DNA from: Kiritimatiellia bacterium
Lineage (GTDB): Bacteria > Verrucomicrobiota > Kiritimatiellia > RFP12 > UBA1067
Direction of reading: 5' to 3'
DNA: 8,265 bases
Assembly: GCA_017405115.1 (NCBI GenBank)
Contig: JAFRBA010000092.1
Coordinates: 1 to 8,265 of the forward strand
Shown: positions 1-8,236 of the stretch, piece after piece
How positions within the stretch are numbered: position 1 is the stretch's first letter
Layout: every line of letters begins with the position of its first letter
Made by a program: the position numbers and the translations under genes
Notes under the pieces: generated by a model
What the model saw: the letters and a program-made list of their open reading frames with translations, nothing else
Told to the model about the DNA's origin: nothing
The model's database searches: none

Positions 1-73
1 AGACCTCCCGCAGATGCGCGGGGGATTGCAACGCATTGACGGAAAACGGTCTCTCGCGGGCAAAAGCACCTCA

Positions 74-137
74 ATATTCCAAAATCCCGGGGTGCGGCGC
101 AACGAAGTGAAGCCGCAAGACGGGATTTTTGGAATAT
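74..137. repeat. Long hairpin upstream of the secreted-protein promoter
   Basis: Positions 74-89 pair with 121-137 over 16 base pairs with a single bulged T (126). Inside the loop, TGCGGC (93-98) pairs with GCCGCA (112-117), making a two-tier stem. The element ends 21 bases before the -35 box of the next promoter. The 3' arm contains a run of five T but is not followed by a T tract, so it is not a convincing terminator. It may be a terminator of an upstream gene, a protein-binding palindrome, or a copy of a dispersed palindromic repeat. It shares the 11-mer GACGGGATTTT with hairpin H2 further downstream (3145-3155). The pairing is seen directly; the role is unknown. Confidence 0.6.
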
Positions 138-158
138 CTGTGTCCGCAGGCGGCGGTA

Positions 159-187
159 TTGACAGGAAAAAAAATCGGTATAATAAT
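159..187 (+). promoter_or_regulatory. Sigma70-type promoter for the secreted-protein cluster
   Basis: A perfect -35 hexamer TTGACA lies at 159-164. The AT-rich stretch at 179-187 contains TATAAT (179-184, 14-base spacer) and AATAAT (182-187, optimal 17-base spacer). Either gives a start of transcription near 191-195 and a leader of about 35 bases before the ATG at 229. The leader contains the ribosome-binding sequence AAAGGAA (212-218) and a small TCTGC/GCAGA hairpin (196-209). The next three genes follow at short spacing, so this promoter probably serves the cluster. Confidence 0.7.
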
Positions 188-228
188 AAGCAACAATCTG
201 CAAAGGCAGAGAAAGGAAAAGCCAAGCT

Positions 229-987
<759 letters not shown>

Positions 988-1025
988 GAATGGTTTGCAT
1001 CGCTGCAACTGAAAGGAACATCACA

Positions 1026-1709
1026 ATGAAGCTCAAGTCGGCGTTCTCGTTCCTCGCGAGCCTCGCGCTCGCGGCTGTCGTCGTGTTCGCCTCGTCCACC
1101 TGCTCGGCGGCGATTCTAATCAAGCCTAGGACCACCGGGTCTTCTCCCTCCGGCGACATAGTGGGAGGAGTAGTCCTCAGGTGGAACAAGTACAAGGGCG
1201 CGAAGTCCTACGCCATCTACAGATCCCGCAACAAGAAGAACATCAAGTACGCGAAGGTCCTCAAGAGGACGGTAAAAGGGACGGAGTACTGGGACTTCTC
1301 GGCGAAGCTTGCCTGTCGCTACTATTACTGGGTGGTTCCGAACGTCAAGAACAGCACGAAGAATCTCTATTCGTCGTCGCAGGCGAAGAAAAGCTTTGAG
1401 TGTTCGCCCTACTGCTGGTATAAGTTCACCTATGACGGTCCCAAGAAAAGCAACAAGGTGCGCAAGGGAAAGAAGTTGTATTTAGGCTTTCTGTTCTATG
1501 ACGTCGACGGGGATGACAAGTACGGGACGCTTGCGAAGTACGGCGTCAAATGGAGTGTCAAGTACTCCGGCGTCCACAAGTTTTACAAGAAATCCGGCAA
1601 GAAAGGCCTGTTGGGCTATTTCACTTCGAAGAAGAAGGGCAAGGGCTACTATACGCTCAAGATCGGCGACTACACCGTGATCAAGAAGCGCAAGATCATC
1701 TGGAAGTGA
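1026..1709 (+). CDS. Secreted Fn3-like protein, paralogue of the preceding gene
   Basis: A 227-residue lysine- and tyrosine-rich protein of unknown function. The chosen start, MKLKSAFSFL, follows AAAGGA (1012-1017) by eight bases and begins a clear signal peptide with likely cleavage near SA-A (about residue 29). An Fn3-like domain follows (VVLRWNKYKGAKSYAIYRS, then FSAKLACRYYYWVVP). After that come a short SPYCWYKFTYDG segment, an insert with DVDGDD, and a C-terminal beta domain ending LLGYFTSKKKGKGYYTLK and GDYT. The Fn3-like and C-terminal parts align by eye with the preceding gene. A start at 984 would overlap that gene and lacks a ribosome-binding site. The 38-base gap suggests co-transcription. 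The leader GAAAGGAACATC (1011-1022) recurs exactly before hndD (6211-6222). Confidence 0.8.
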   Translation: MKLKSAFSFLASLALAAVVVFASSTCSAAILIKPRTTGSSPSGDIVGGVVLRWNKYKGAKSYAIYRSRNKKNIKYAKVLKRTVKGTEYWDFSAKLACRYYYWVVPNVKNSTKNLYSSSQAKKSFECSPYCWYKFTYDGPKKSNKVRKGKKLYLGFLFYDVDGDDKYGTLAKYGVKWSVKYSGVHKFYKKSGKKGLLGYFTSKKKGKGYYTLKIGDYTVIKKRKIIWK

Positions 1710-1736
1710 GCGCGGCGGTGACCAGGGAGAAGAAAA

Positions 1737-2483
1737 ATGATTAGACGCTGCATGTTTCTCAAGTGGGTTGCTGCTGCAATTCTTCTGTCGCCATGCTTCT
1801 CGTTGGTTTCGGGGGCTTCGCTCACGCCTCCAACGCCGAAGGCCAGCAAGGGCACGTATTCTGCCTACGTTAAGGTGACGTGGTCGAAGGTCTCAAAGTC
1901 GAAGGGGTATGTCATACGGCGCGGAACTTCGTCGAACTTCAACAGTTCGGCGATCATCAAGAAGCTTTCCTCCGCGTCCAAGACCTCCTTCAAGGACACT
2001 TCGGCCGCAGTCGGTCGCACCTACTACTACTGGGTGTGCCCGAGGTCGTCGTCGACAAAGTACTGGTACATAGCCAGTCGCTATGCCACGGGCTACCGCA
2101 AGGGCAAAGCGACCTCCTCCTCGGCCTCGATATCGGGTCCGTCGTCGTTGAGCATCGGTTCGATCGGAACATACTATCTCTATGTCGGCGGAAAGCTGGT
2201 GACTTCAAGCTCTGTCAAGTGGACGCGCAGCGGCAGCGCCGCTTCGTTGTTTGACTACGGGTACTATGCGCGCTTGATTCCGGATGCGGTTGTGCGCTCT
2301 TCGGCCACTGTTACGGTGAAGGCGACCTATTCGGGCAAGACATACTCGAAGAAGGTGACCATCAGCGGGAATGTTGTGCCCGTCACGCCTACGGTCACGC
2401 GCTATTGCTCCAGGCATGGGTCGTACAAGGTTCCCGCGACTTACGTTGGGTGTCCGTATTGCAAGGGTGAAATCAACTGGTGA
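1737..2483 (+). CDS. Secreted Fn3/Ig-like protein with C-terminal zinc-ribbon-like motif
   Basis: A 248-residue protein of unknown function. MIRRCMFLKWVAAAILL and the following hydrophobic stretch form a signal peptide ending near VSGA (residue 27). A second ATG at 1752 is possible, but GGGAGA (1724-1729) favours 1737. Residues 30 to about 125 are Fn3-like (AYVKVTWSKVSKSKGYVI, KDTSAAVGRTYYYWVCP), matching the same motifs in the two preceding genes. Residues of about 128-215 are a Ser/Thr-rich Ig-like sandwich (SISGPSSLSIGSIGTYYLYV to TYSGKTYSKKVTISG). The last 30 residues contain Cys-x2-His then Cys-x2-Cys (YCSRHGSYK, VGCPYCKGE), a zinc-ribbon-like pattern unexpected in an exported protein. 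It starts 27 bases after the previous gene and is probably in the same operon. Confidence 0.8.
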   Translation: MIRRCMFLKWVAAAILLSPCFSLVSGASLTPPTPKASKGTYSAYVKVTWSKVSKSKGYVIRRGTSSNFNSSAIIKKLSSASKTSFKDTSAAVGRTYYYWVCPRSSSTKYWYIASRYATGYRKGKATSSSASISGPSSLSIGSIGTYYLYVGGKLVTSSSVKWTRSGSAASLFDYGYYARLIPDAVVRSSATVTVKATYSGKTYSKKVTISGNVVPVTPTVTRYCSRHGSYKVPATYVGCPYCKGEINW

Positions 2484-2566
2484 CAAGGCCCACTTGTCCG
2501 ATGCCTTCTTCAGGTCGTTCAGTTGACGGCGTTTAACCTCGGCAACAAGAGATAGGACACAGCAAG

Positions 2567-2803
2567 ATGAAGCTCAAGTCGGCGTTCTCGTTCCTCTCGA
2601 GCCTCGCGCTCGCGGCGGCCGTCGTGTTCGCGGCGGGGCGCTGTCCCGCCGCGACGTTCGCAAAGGCCTCGGCGTCGAGAGGTGCCGACAAGAACTATGT
2701 GACGGTCAAGTGGGGCAGCGTAAAGAAAGCCAAGGGCGCGTTCGTCCTCGACCTTGGCGAGAGCGGCGACTACGAAGTCAAAGAGACGATGCTTTGGTAC
2801 TGA
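2567..2803 (+). CDS. Short secreted paralogue, probably internally deleted
   Basis: A 78-residue reading frame. Its first 63 bases differ from those of the gene at 1026 at only three positions, so the signal peptide (MKLKSAFSFLSSLALAAAVV) is nearly identical at DNA level. The mature part begins with the first Fn3-like strands (NYVTVKWGSVKKAKG) and then goes directly to a tail, GDYEVKETMLWY, that resembles the end of the 1026 protein (GDYTVIKKRKIIWK). The other cluster members are 227-252 residues long, so about 150 residues are missing. The frame is intact, and an in-frame internal deletion is the simplest reading. It could still make a small exported peptide. The 83-base gap before it is larger than the others in the cluster. 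A structured palindromic region begins just after the stop. Confidence 0.55.
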   Translation: MKLKSAFSFLSSLALAAAVVFAAGRCPAATFAKASASRGADKNYVTVKWGSVKKAKGAFVLDLGESGDYEVKETMLWY

Positions 2804-2835
2804 GCGCCTTGCCGTCCAGTAGTCCAGGAGACATC

Positions 2836-2844
2836 GAGGACGCG
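2836..2844. repeat. 9-bp direct repeat, left copy
   Basis: GAGGACGCG lies one base before the left arm of the 22-bp inverted repeat (2846-2867). An exact copy sits at 3305-3313, eleven bases after the right arm. It could be a target-site duplication left by insertion of the palindromic region, but the uneven spacing and high local GC make chance a real alternative. Confidence 0.4.
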
Positions 2845-2887
2845 GGGCGCATCCGCGAATCGTGCATCCACCACGAAACGCGAGAAT

Positions 2888-3073
2888 GCCGCCTTGCCGT
2901 CCGACGCTGCTCGCGACCCGGATTTCGGCGGTCCCGGCGGCATGGCTCCCTGGCAGTCAACCGAGTCTCTGGCTTTTGCTTGCGCATACGCCCACCGAGG
3001 TGAACCGGCCTCCCCGCAGCCATGCCGCACCGCCGAAAGTCCTCTCGCTCGCACGTCGGCCCGGCCAGGCGGC
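2888..3073. repeat. Hairpin H1 of the palindromic element
   Basis: The core stem pairs 2923-2932 with 3029-3038 (10 of 10) and 2937-2947 with 3018-3028 (11 of 11), separated by a four-base bulge (2933-2936). Outer pairings are 2901-2906 with 3054-3059 and 2888-2893 with 3068-3073. The apical loop of about 70 bases has only weak further pairing. Confidence 0.65.
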
Positions 3074-3091
3074 TACTGGCGGCGCACTAGG

Positions 3092-3263
3092 TTCGCGACG
3101 TGGCGCGGAGAGGCGGTGCCGCACGAGAGCACTTTCGCGGGCCCGACGGGATTTTGACCCCCGTGCGCACGGGCGAGCGCGCTGCGCGAGCGTCAAAATC
3201 ATGTCGGGGGCGCCCGCGAAATGAGGTTCGGGCGGCACCGCCACGCAGCGCCCTATGCGCGAA
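3092..3263. repeat. Hairpin H2 of the palindromic element
   Basis: Successive paired blocks from base to apex are 3092-3097/3258-3263, 3102-3106/3248-3252, 3112-3122/3232-3242 (11 of 11), 3133-3141/3213-3221 (9 of 9), 3142-3147/3203-3208 and 3150-3158/3192-3200 (9 of 9). At the apex sit a perfect 14-base palindrome CCCGTGCGCACGGG (3160-3173) and a small GCGC hairpin. It shares the 11-mer GACGGGATTTT with the hairpin at 74-137. Confidence 0.7.
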
Positions 3264-3304
3264 TTGCGCGCATGCACGATTCGCGGATGCGCCATGAGGA
3301 CCCT

Positions 3305-3313
3305 GAGGACGCG
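3305..3313. repeat. 9-bp direct repeat, right copy
   Basis: Exact second copy of GAGGACGCG, eleven bases beyond the right arm of the outer inverted repeat. Together with the copy at 2836-2844 it brackets the palindromic element. Confidence 0.4.
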
Positions 3314-3331
3314 CCCAGGCTCCAATTACCC

Positions 3332-3361
3332 TTGCCTAACAATGGGCCGTGGTGATATAAT
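3332..3361 (+). promoter_or_regulatory. Extended -10 promoter of the hydrogenase operon
   Basis: A perfect TATAAT lies at 3356-3361, preceded by TG (3353-3354) in the extended -10 position. A partial -35 box TTGCCT is at 3332-3337, 18 bases upstream. Transcription would begin near 3368, leaving about 27 bases of leader with GGGGAGGA (3383-3390) before the GTG at 3395. No clear operator is visible between promoter and gene. Confidence 0.7.
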
Positions 3362-3394
3362 ACATTGAAACTGTACAGCAATGGGGAGGAAAAA

Positions 3395-3886
3395 GTGAGC
3401 GAAAAGACCGCAGAACGCACAGAGACGATGACGCCGGAGCTCAAGGCGTTCATCGAGTCCTGGAAGTCAAAGCCGGGGAACCTGATCATGGTTCTCCATC
3501 AGGTCCAGCAGACCTACGGCTACATTCCGCGCAACATCGCCATCGAGACGTCCGAGATGCTCGGGGTGCCGCTGGCGAAGATATACGGGGTGGTTACCTT
3601 CTACAACTTCTTCAAGCTCCAGAAGGCCGGCAAGTACATAGTGCAGGTCTGCCTGGGGACGGCGTGCTACCTGCGCGGCGGCGACGACATCATCAAGGAG
3701 TTCGAGGGCCAGCTGGGCGTTGGCCTGAACGCCACTACGCCGGACGGGATGTTCTCGGTGGAGGCGGTTCGTTGCCTCGGCTGCTGCGGCCTCGCGCCGG
3801 TAGCGGTCGTCAACGGGGAGGTGCACGGCAAGCTCGACAAGAGCATGGTCGCGGGCATCATCGAGAAGTACCGCAAACAGGGCTAA
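3395..3886 (+). CDS. hndA: NADH-dependent [FeFe] hydrogenase subunit A (NuoE-like)
   Basis: A cytoplasmic 163-residue subunit of the HndABCD hydrogenase, homologous to the 24-kDa NuoE subunit of complex I and to HydC of trimeric enzymes. It passes electrons between the flavin subunit and the other clusters. An N-terminal helical part (residues 15-75, with YGYIPRNIAIETSEMLGVPLAKIYGV in sense) precedes a thioredoxin-fold [2Fe-2S] domain. The ligands are C86 and C91 (CLGTAC) and C127 and C131 (CLGCC), the normal family spacing. GTG at 3395 is chosen because GGGGAGGA ends four bases before it; a TTG at 3365 would lie upstream of the predicted transcript start. ATG at 3428 is possible but has a weaker site. 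The next gene follows after 14 bases. Confidence 0.92.
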   Translation: MSEKTAERTETMTPELKAFIESWKSKPGNLIMVLHQVQQTYGYIPRNIAIETSEMLGVPLAKIYGVVTFYNFFKLQKAGKYIVQVCLGTACYLRGGDDIIKEFEGQLGVGLNATTPDGMFSVEAVRCLGCCGLAPVAVVNGEVHGKLDKSMVAGIIEKYRKQG

Positions 3887-3900
3887 GGGAGGAAATTGAC

Positions 3901-4296
3901 ATGGCTAAGCTGACATTGGCTGACCTGCGCAAGATGCGCGACGAGAAGCAGAAGGCGATGGAGATGCGCGACAGCTCCAACAAGGACGTGCAGGTGATCG
4001 TCGGCATGGGCACGTGCGGGATCGCGGCCGGCGCGAAGGACACGTTCACCGCGCTCGTCGACACGCTGAGCGAGAAGGGGCTCACGAACGTGCTCATCCG
4101 GCAGACGGGCTGCATGGGCCTCTGCCACTCGGAGCCGACGGTCGAGGTCGTCGTGCCCGGCATGCCGACGGTCATATACGGGCACGTCGACGCCGACACG
4201 GCCAGGGCGATCGTCGACAAGCACATCGTCGGCAAGGAGCTGATCGCCGACAAGATACTCGACAAGCCGTCGATCGACATCATAAAGAACGGGTGA
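3901..4296 (+). CDS. hndB: NADH-dependent [FeFe] hydrogenase subunit B (small thioredoxin-like subunit)
   Basis: A 131-residue cytoplasmic subunit of HndABCD with a thioredoxin-like ferredoxin fold. An N-terminal helix (TLADLRKMRDEKQKAMEMRD) precedes GMGTCGIAAGA (residues 35-45), a hallmark of HndB-type proteins, and CMGLC (71-75). Only three cysteines are present in the whole protein (C39, C71, C75), one short of the four that ligate a [2Fe-2S] cluster in NuoE-type domains. Cluster binding is therefore uncertain from sequence, and a structural or auxiliary role is possible. The start follows AAGGGAGG (3885-3892) by eight bases. Its position between hndA and hndC is the standard order for tetrameric enzymes. 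Confidence 0.9.
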   Translation: MAKLTLADLRKMRDEKQKAMEMRDSSNKDVQVIVGMGTCGIAAGAKDTFTALVDTLSEKGLTNVLIRQTGCMGLCHSEPTVEVVVPGMPTVIYGHVDADTARAIVDKHIVGKELIADKILDKPSIDIIKNG

Positions 4297-4304
4297 CAGA
4301 CCGC

Positions 4305-4357
4305 GTCTCAAGTCTCTTGTCTCGTGTCGATCTGACATGAGACGCCGGACGCGAGAC
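4305..4357. repeat. Heptad-periodic inverted repeat between hndB and hndC
   Basis: GTCTC occurs at 4305, 4312 and 4319, exactly seven bases apart. The opposite-sense motif GAGAC occurs at 4339 and 4353, with a degenerate CGGAC at 4346, again in seven-base steps. The two halves can fold: 4319-4328 pairs with 4334-4343 over ten base pairs with one G-T wobble and a five-base loop. It lies in the 84-base gap between two operon genes, upstream of the AAGGAG ribosome-binding site (4366-4371). It could be a processing or stability hairpin, a protein-binding array, or a dispersed short repeat. Confidence 0.6.
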
Positions 4358-4380
4358 GAGATTGCAAGGAGAAAAACACA

Positions 4381-6168
<1,788 letters not shown>

Positions 6169-6175
6169 CAACGGA

Positions 6176-6196
6176 CGGGGGTGCCGCCCACCCCCG
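6176..6196 (+). other. Stem-loop in the hndC-hndD gap
   Basis: CGGGGGTG (6176-6183) pairs perfectly with CACCCCCG (6189-6196) around CCGCC. It begins seven bases after the hndC stop codon. A run of seven T (6223-6229) directly precedes the hndD ATG but lies 26 bases from the stem, too far for an intrinsic terminator. It is better seen as a possible 3'-end stabiliser of the upstream message or a processing site. Confidence 0.5.
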
Positions 6197-6229
6197 AACC
6201 CTCTGAAAAGGAAAGGAACATCTTTTTTT

Positions 6230-8044
6230 ATGGAAACCGAAATGATTCAGCTTGAGGTCAACGGCGTCGCGGTCAGCGTGCCGAAGGGCTCCAACCTCCT
6301 GGCGGCGGCGAGGGCCGCCAACGTCAAGATACCGACGCTCTGCTACCACCCGGACCTGAAGCCCGGCGCGAGCTGCGGCATCTGCGTCGTCAGGCAGCTG
6401 GTGCCGAGCCGCAACCCGGCCGACAACGGCAAGTTCGTGCCTAGCCCGAAGCTGCTCAGGGCGTGCTGCACCGAGGCCATGCCGGGGATGAAGATCATCA
6501 CCCACGACCCTGACATCGTGCAGGTGCGCCGCACCGTTCTCGAGCTGATCCTCGCGAACCACCCGCAGGACTGCCTGCAGTGCCCGCGCTCGGGCTCCTG
6601 CGAGCTCCAGGCTATCGCGGCCGACTTCGGCATCCGCGACATACCGTTCCCGCGCGAAGTCATCCACCGCGACGTGGACAACTCCACCCCGTCGATCGTC
6701 CTCAACTCCGACAAGTGCATCAAGTGCGGCCGCTGCGCCGAGGTGTGCCAGGAGATGCAGAACGTCTGGGCCCTCGAGTTCATCGGCCGCGGCGAGAAGA
6801 CGGTGATGGCGCCCGCCGCGGGCGTCAAGCTCGCGGAGTCGCCCTGCATCAAGTGCGGCCAGTGCTCCGCGCACTGCCCGGTGGGCGCGATCTACGAGAA
6901 CGACGAGACCAAGAAGGTCTGGGCCGCGTTGCAGGACCCCGAGAAGAAGTGCCTGGTGCAGATCGCCCCGGCCGTGCGCGTCGCGCTCGGCGAGGCATTC
7001 GGCATGAAGCCGGGCTCGCTCACGACCGGCAAGATCTACGCCGCGCTCCGCCGGCTCGGCTTCGACCAGGTGTTCGACACGAACTTCTCCGCCGACGTCA
7101 CGATCATGGAGGAGGGCACCGAGTTCATCAAGCGCTTCACCGAGGGCGGGGAGCTCCCGCTCCTCACGAGCTGCTGCCCGGCGTGGACCGACTGGATGGA
7201 GAAGTACGCCCCCGACTTCACCGAGAACTTCTCGACCGCGAAGTCGCCGCAGCAGATGCTCTCCGCCCTCTGCAAGAGCTACTGGGCCGAGAAGAACGGC
7301 GTCGACCACACGAAGATCCACGTCACCTCGATCATGCCCTGCACGGCGAAGAAGCACGAGATCGCCCGCGACGAGTTCATGAGCGCCACCGGCACGCAGG
7401 ACACCGACGTCGTGCTGACGACCCGCGAGCTCGCCCGCATGATCAAGGCGGCCGGCATCGACTTCGAGAGCCTGCCCGAGGAGAAGGCCGACGACCTGCT
7501 CGGCGCCTACACCGGCGCGGGGACGATCTTCGGCGTGACGGGCGGCGTCATGGAGGCCGCGCTCCGCACGGCCTACTGTCTCATCACCGGCGACGCGCAG
7601 CCTCCGAGCATCGACTTCAAGGAAGTGCGTGGCATGGAGGGCGTCAAGACGGCCACGATCGACATAAAGGGCACGAAGGTGAACATCGCCGTCGCGCACC
7701 AGATGGGCAACGTCGAGAAGGTGCTGGACATGATCCGTGAGGACCGCAAGAACGGCGTCAAGCCGCGCTTCGACTTCATCGAGGTCATGGCGTGCCGCGG
7801 CGGTTGCATCGGCGGCGGCGGCCAGCCCTGCCTGGCGACGGACGAGGTCCGCGCGCAGCGCACCGCCGGCATCTACACCGACGACGAGAAGTGCACTCTC
7901 CGCATGTCGCACCTCAACCCCGAGGTACAGGCCCTCTACAAGGACTTCCTCGACGGCAAGACGGGCGCGCAGGGCGGAGAAAAGGCCCACCACCTCCTGC
8001 ACACGAAGTACAAGAAGATCGACGTGTACAAGTTCGAGGGCTGA
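6230..8044 (+). CDS. hndD: [FeFe] hydrogenase catalytic subunit, group A, electron-bifurcating type
   Basis: A 604-residue soluble enzyme for reversible H2 formation. An N-terminal plant-type [2Fe-2S] domain (C38, C49, C52, C79) is followed by a His-ligated [4Fe-4S] site (H111, C115, C118, C124). Two ferredoxin-type [4Fe-4S] motifs come next (CIKCGRCAEVC 163-173; CIKCGQCSAHC 206-216). The H-cluster domain has all three signatures: TSCCPAW (313-319), MPCTAKKHE (369-377) and MACRGGCIGGGGQP (520-533). By comparison with the clostridial enzyme CpI, C316, C371, C522 and C526 hold the cubane and C315 is the proton-relay cysteine. The small C-terminal domain ends at KFEG, without the additional [2Fe-2S] extension of Thermotoga HydA, so it is HndD-like. 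The ATG at 6230 follows AAAGGA (6212-6217) by twelve bases; an upstream GTG at 6128 lies inside hndC and is rejected. The HydEFG maturases must be encoded elsewhere. Confidence 0.95.
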   Translation: METEMIQLEVNGVAVSVPKGSNLLAAARAANVKIPTLCYHPDLKPGASCGICVVRQLVPSRNPADNGKFVPSPKLLRACCTEAMPGMKIITHDPDIVQVRRTVLELILANHPQDCLQCPRSGSCELQAIAADFGIRDIPFPREVIHRDVDNSTPSIVLNSDKCIKCGRCAEVCQEMQNVWALEFIGRGEKTVMAPAAGVKLAESPCIKCGQCSAHCPVGAIYENDETKKVWAALQDPEKKCLVQIAPAVRVALGEAFGMKPGSLTTGKIYAALRRLGFDQVFDTNFSADVTIMEEGTEFIKRFTEGGELPLLTSCCPAWTDWMEKYAPDFTENFSTAKSPQQMLSALCKSYWAEKNGVDHTKIHVTSIMPCTAKKHEIARDEFMSATGTQDTDVVLTTRELARMIKAAGIDFESLPEEKADDLLGAYTGAGTIFGVTGGVMEAALRTAYCLITGDAQPPSIDFKEVRGMEGVKTATIDIKGTKVNIAVAHQMGNVEKVLDMIREDRKNGVKPRFDFIEVMACRGGCIGGGGQPCLATDEVRAQRTAGIYTDDEKCTLRMSHLNPEVQALYKDFLDGKTGAQGGEKAHHLLHTKYKKIDVYKFEG

Positions 8045-8079
8045 CGGACTAAATGCAATCGCCTAAAAGGCGGTGCGAA

Positions 8080-8120
8080 GGGAGGGGGCGGCCGCGCGGC
8101 TGCCCCCCCTCGTTTTTTTT
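8080..8120 (+). terminator. Rho-independent terminator of the hydrogenase operon
   Basis: The GC-rich stem pairs GAGGGGGCGGCCGC (8082-8095) with the segment ending CCCCCCCTC (8096-8111), with a two-base bulge and one G-T pair. Eight T follow (8113-8120). It lies 37 bases after the hndD stop. A small CGCC/GGCG hairpin (8060-8072) precedes it. Confidence 0.9.
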
Positions 8121-8128
8121 CTTCCAGA

Positions 8129-8179
8129 GATTCCAAAACTAGGGAATCCTTCTATGTAAAATGACGCCCGGAGGGGCGT
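8129..8179. other. Two small hairpins downstream of the operon
   Basis: GATTCC (8129-8134) pairs with GGAATC (8143-8148), and ACGCCC (8164-8169) pairs with GGGCGT (8174-8179). They occupy the gene-free stretch after the terminator. The first contains ATTCCAAAA, also present in the arm of the hairpin at 74-137. No gene is visible here. Confidence 0.4.
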
Positions 8180-8185
8180 TTCGAC

Positions 8186-8236
8186 GGGGCCGCTCCGCCT
8201 TTTGGCGGTGCGGCCCCTGAAATTTTCTTTCTTTTT
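8186..8236 (+). terminator. Strong stem-loop followed by a T-rich stretch, possible terminator
   Basis: GGGGCCGC (8186-8193) and CCGCC (8195-8199) pair with GGCGG (8204-8208) and GCGGCCCC (8210-8217). This gives 13 base pairs with one T/T mismatch and a TTTT loop. The following stretch, to about 8236, is T-rich but interrupted (ATTTTCTTTCTTTTT). It could be a second terminator, a leader attenuator for a gene beyond the window, or a palindromic repeat. A TTGACT at 8251-8256 could be a -35 box for a promoter completed outside the window. Confidence 0.4.

Larger units (their letters stand above)
2846..3293. repeat. Complex palindromic element: outer 22-bp stem enclosing two long hairpins
   Basis: This fills most of the 530-base gap between the secreted cluster and the hydrogenase promoter. 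Positions 2846-2867 and 3272-3293 are perfect inverted copies (22 of 22). Between them lie two separate long imperfect hairpins, H1 (2888-3073) and H2 (3092-3263), listed separately. The result folds as a closed three-way junction. Short reading frames exist on both strands but look like by-products of the GC-rich palindromes: none has a credible ribosome-binding site or known motif. The element could be a non-autonomous mobile element, a dispersed palindromic repeat, or a gene for a structured RNA. I see no promoter inside it. The pairing is seen directly; identity is unknown. Confidence 0.65.

Noticed and set aside
1..30. CCCGC/GCGGG hairpin (7-22) as a terminator of an upstream gene
   Set aside because: The stem is short and no T tract follows; there is too little upstream sequence to judge.
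2482..2498. GACAAG/CTTGTC hairpin over the stop codon of the third secreted gene as a terminator
   Set aside because: Only six base pairs and no T tract follow.
2957..3325. 122-codon frame on the minus strand, and several overlapping frames on both strands in 2710-3300
   Set aside because: They lie in GC-rich palindromic DNA where open frames arise on both strands; none has a start context or known domain.
4305..4357. CRISPR-like array
   Set aside because: The repeat units are only five conserved bases at seven-base steps, with no spacers of CRISPR length.
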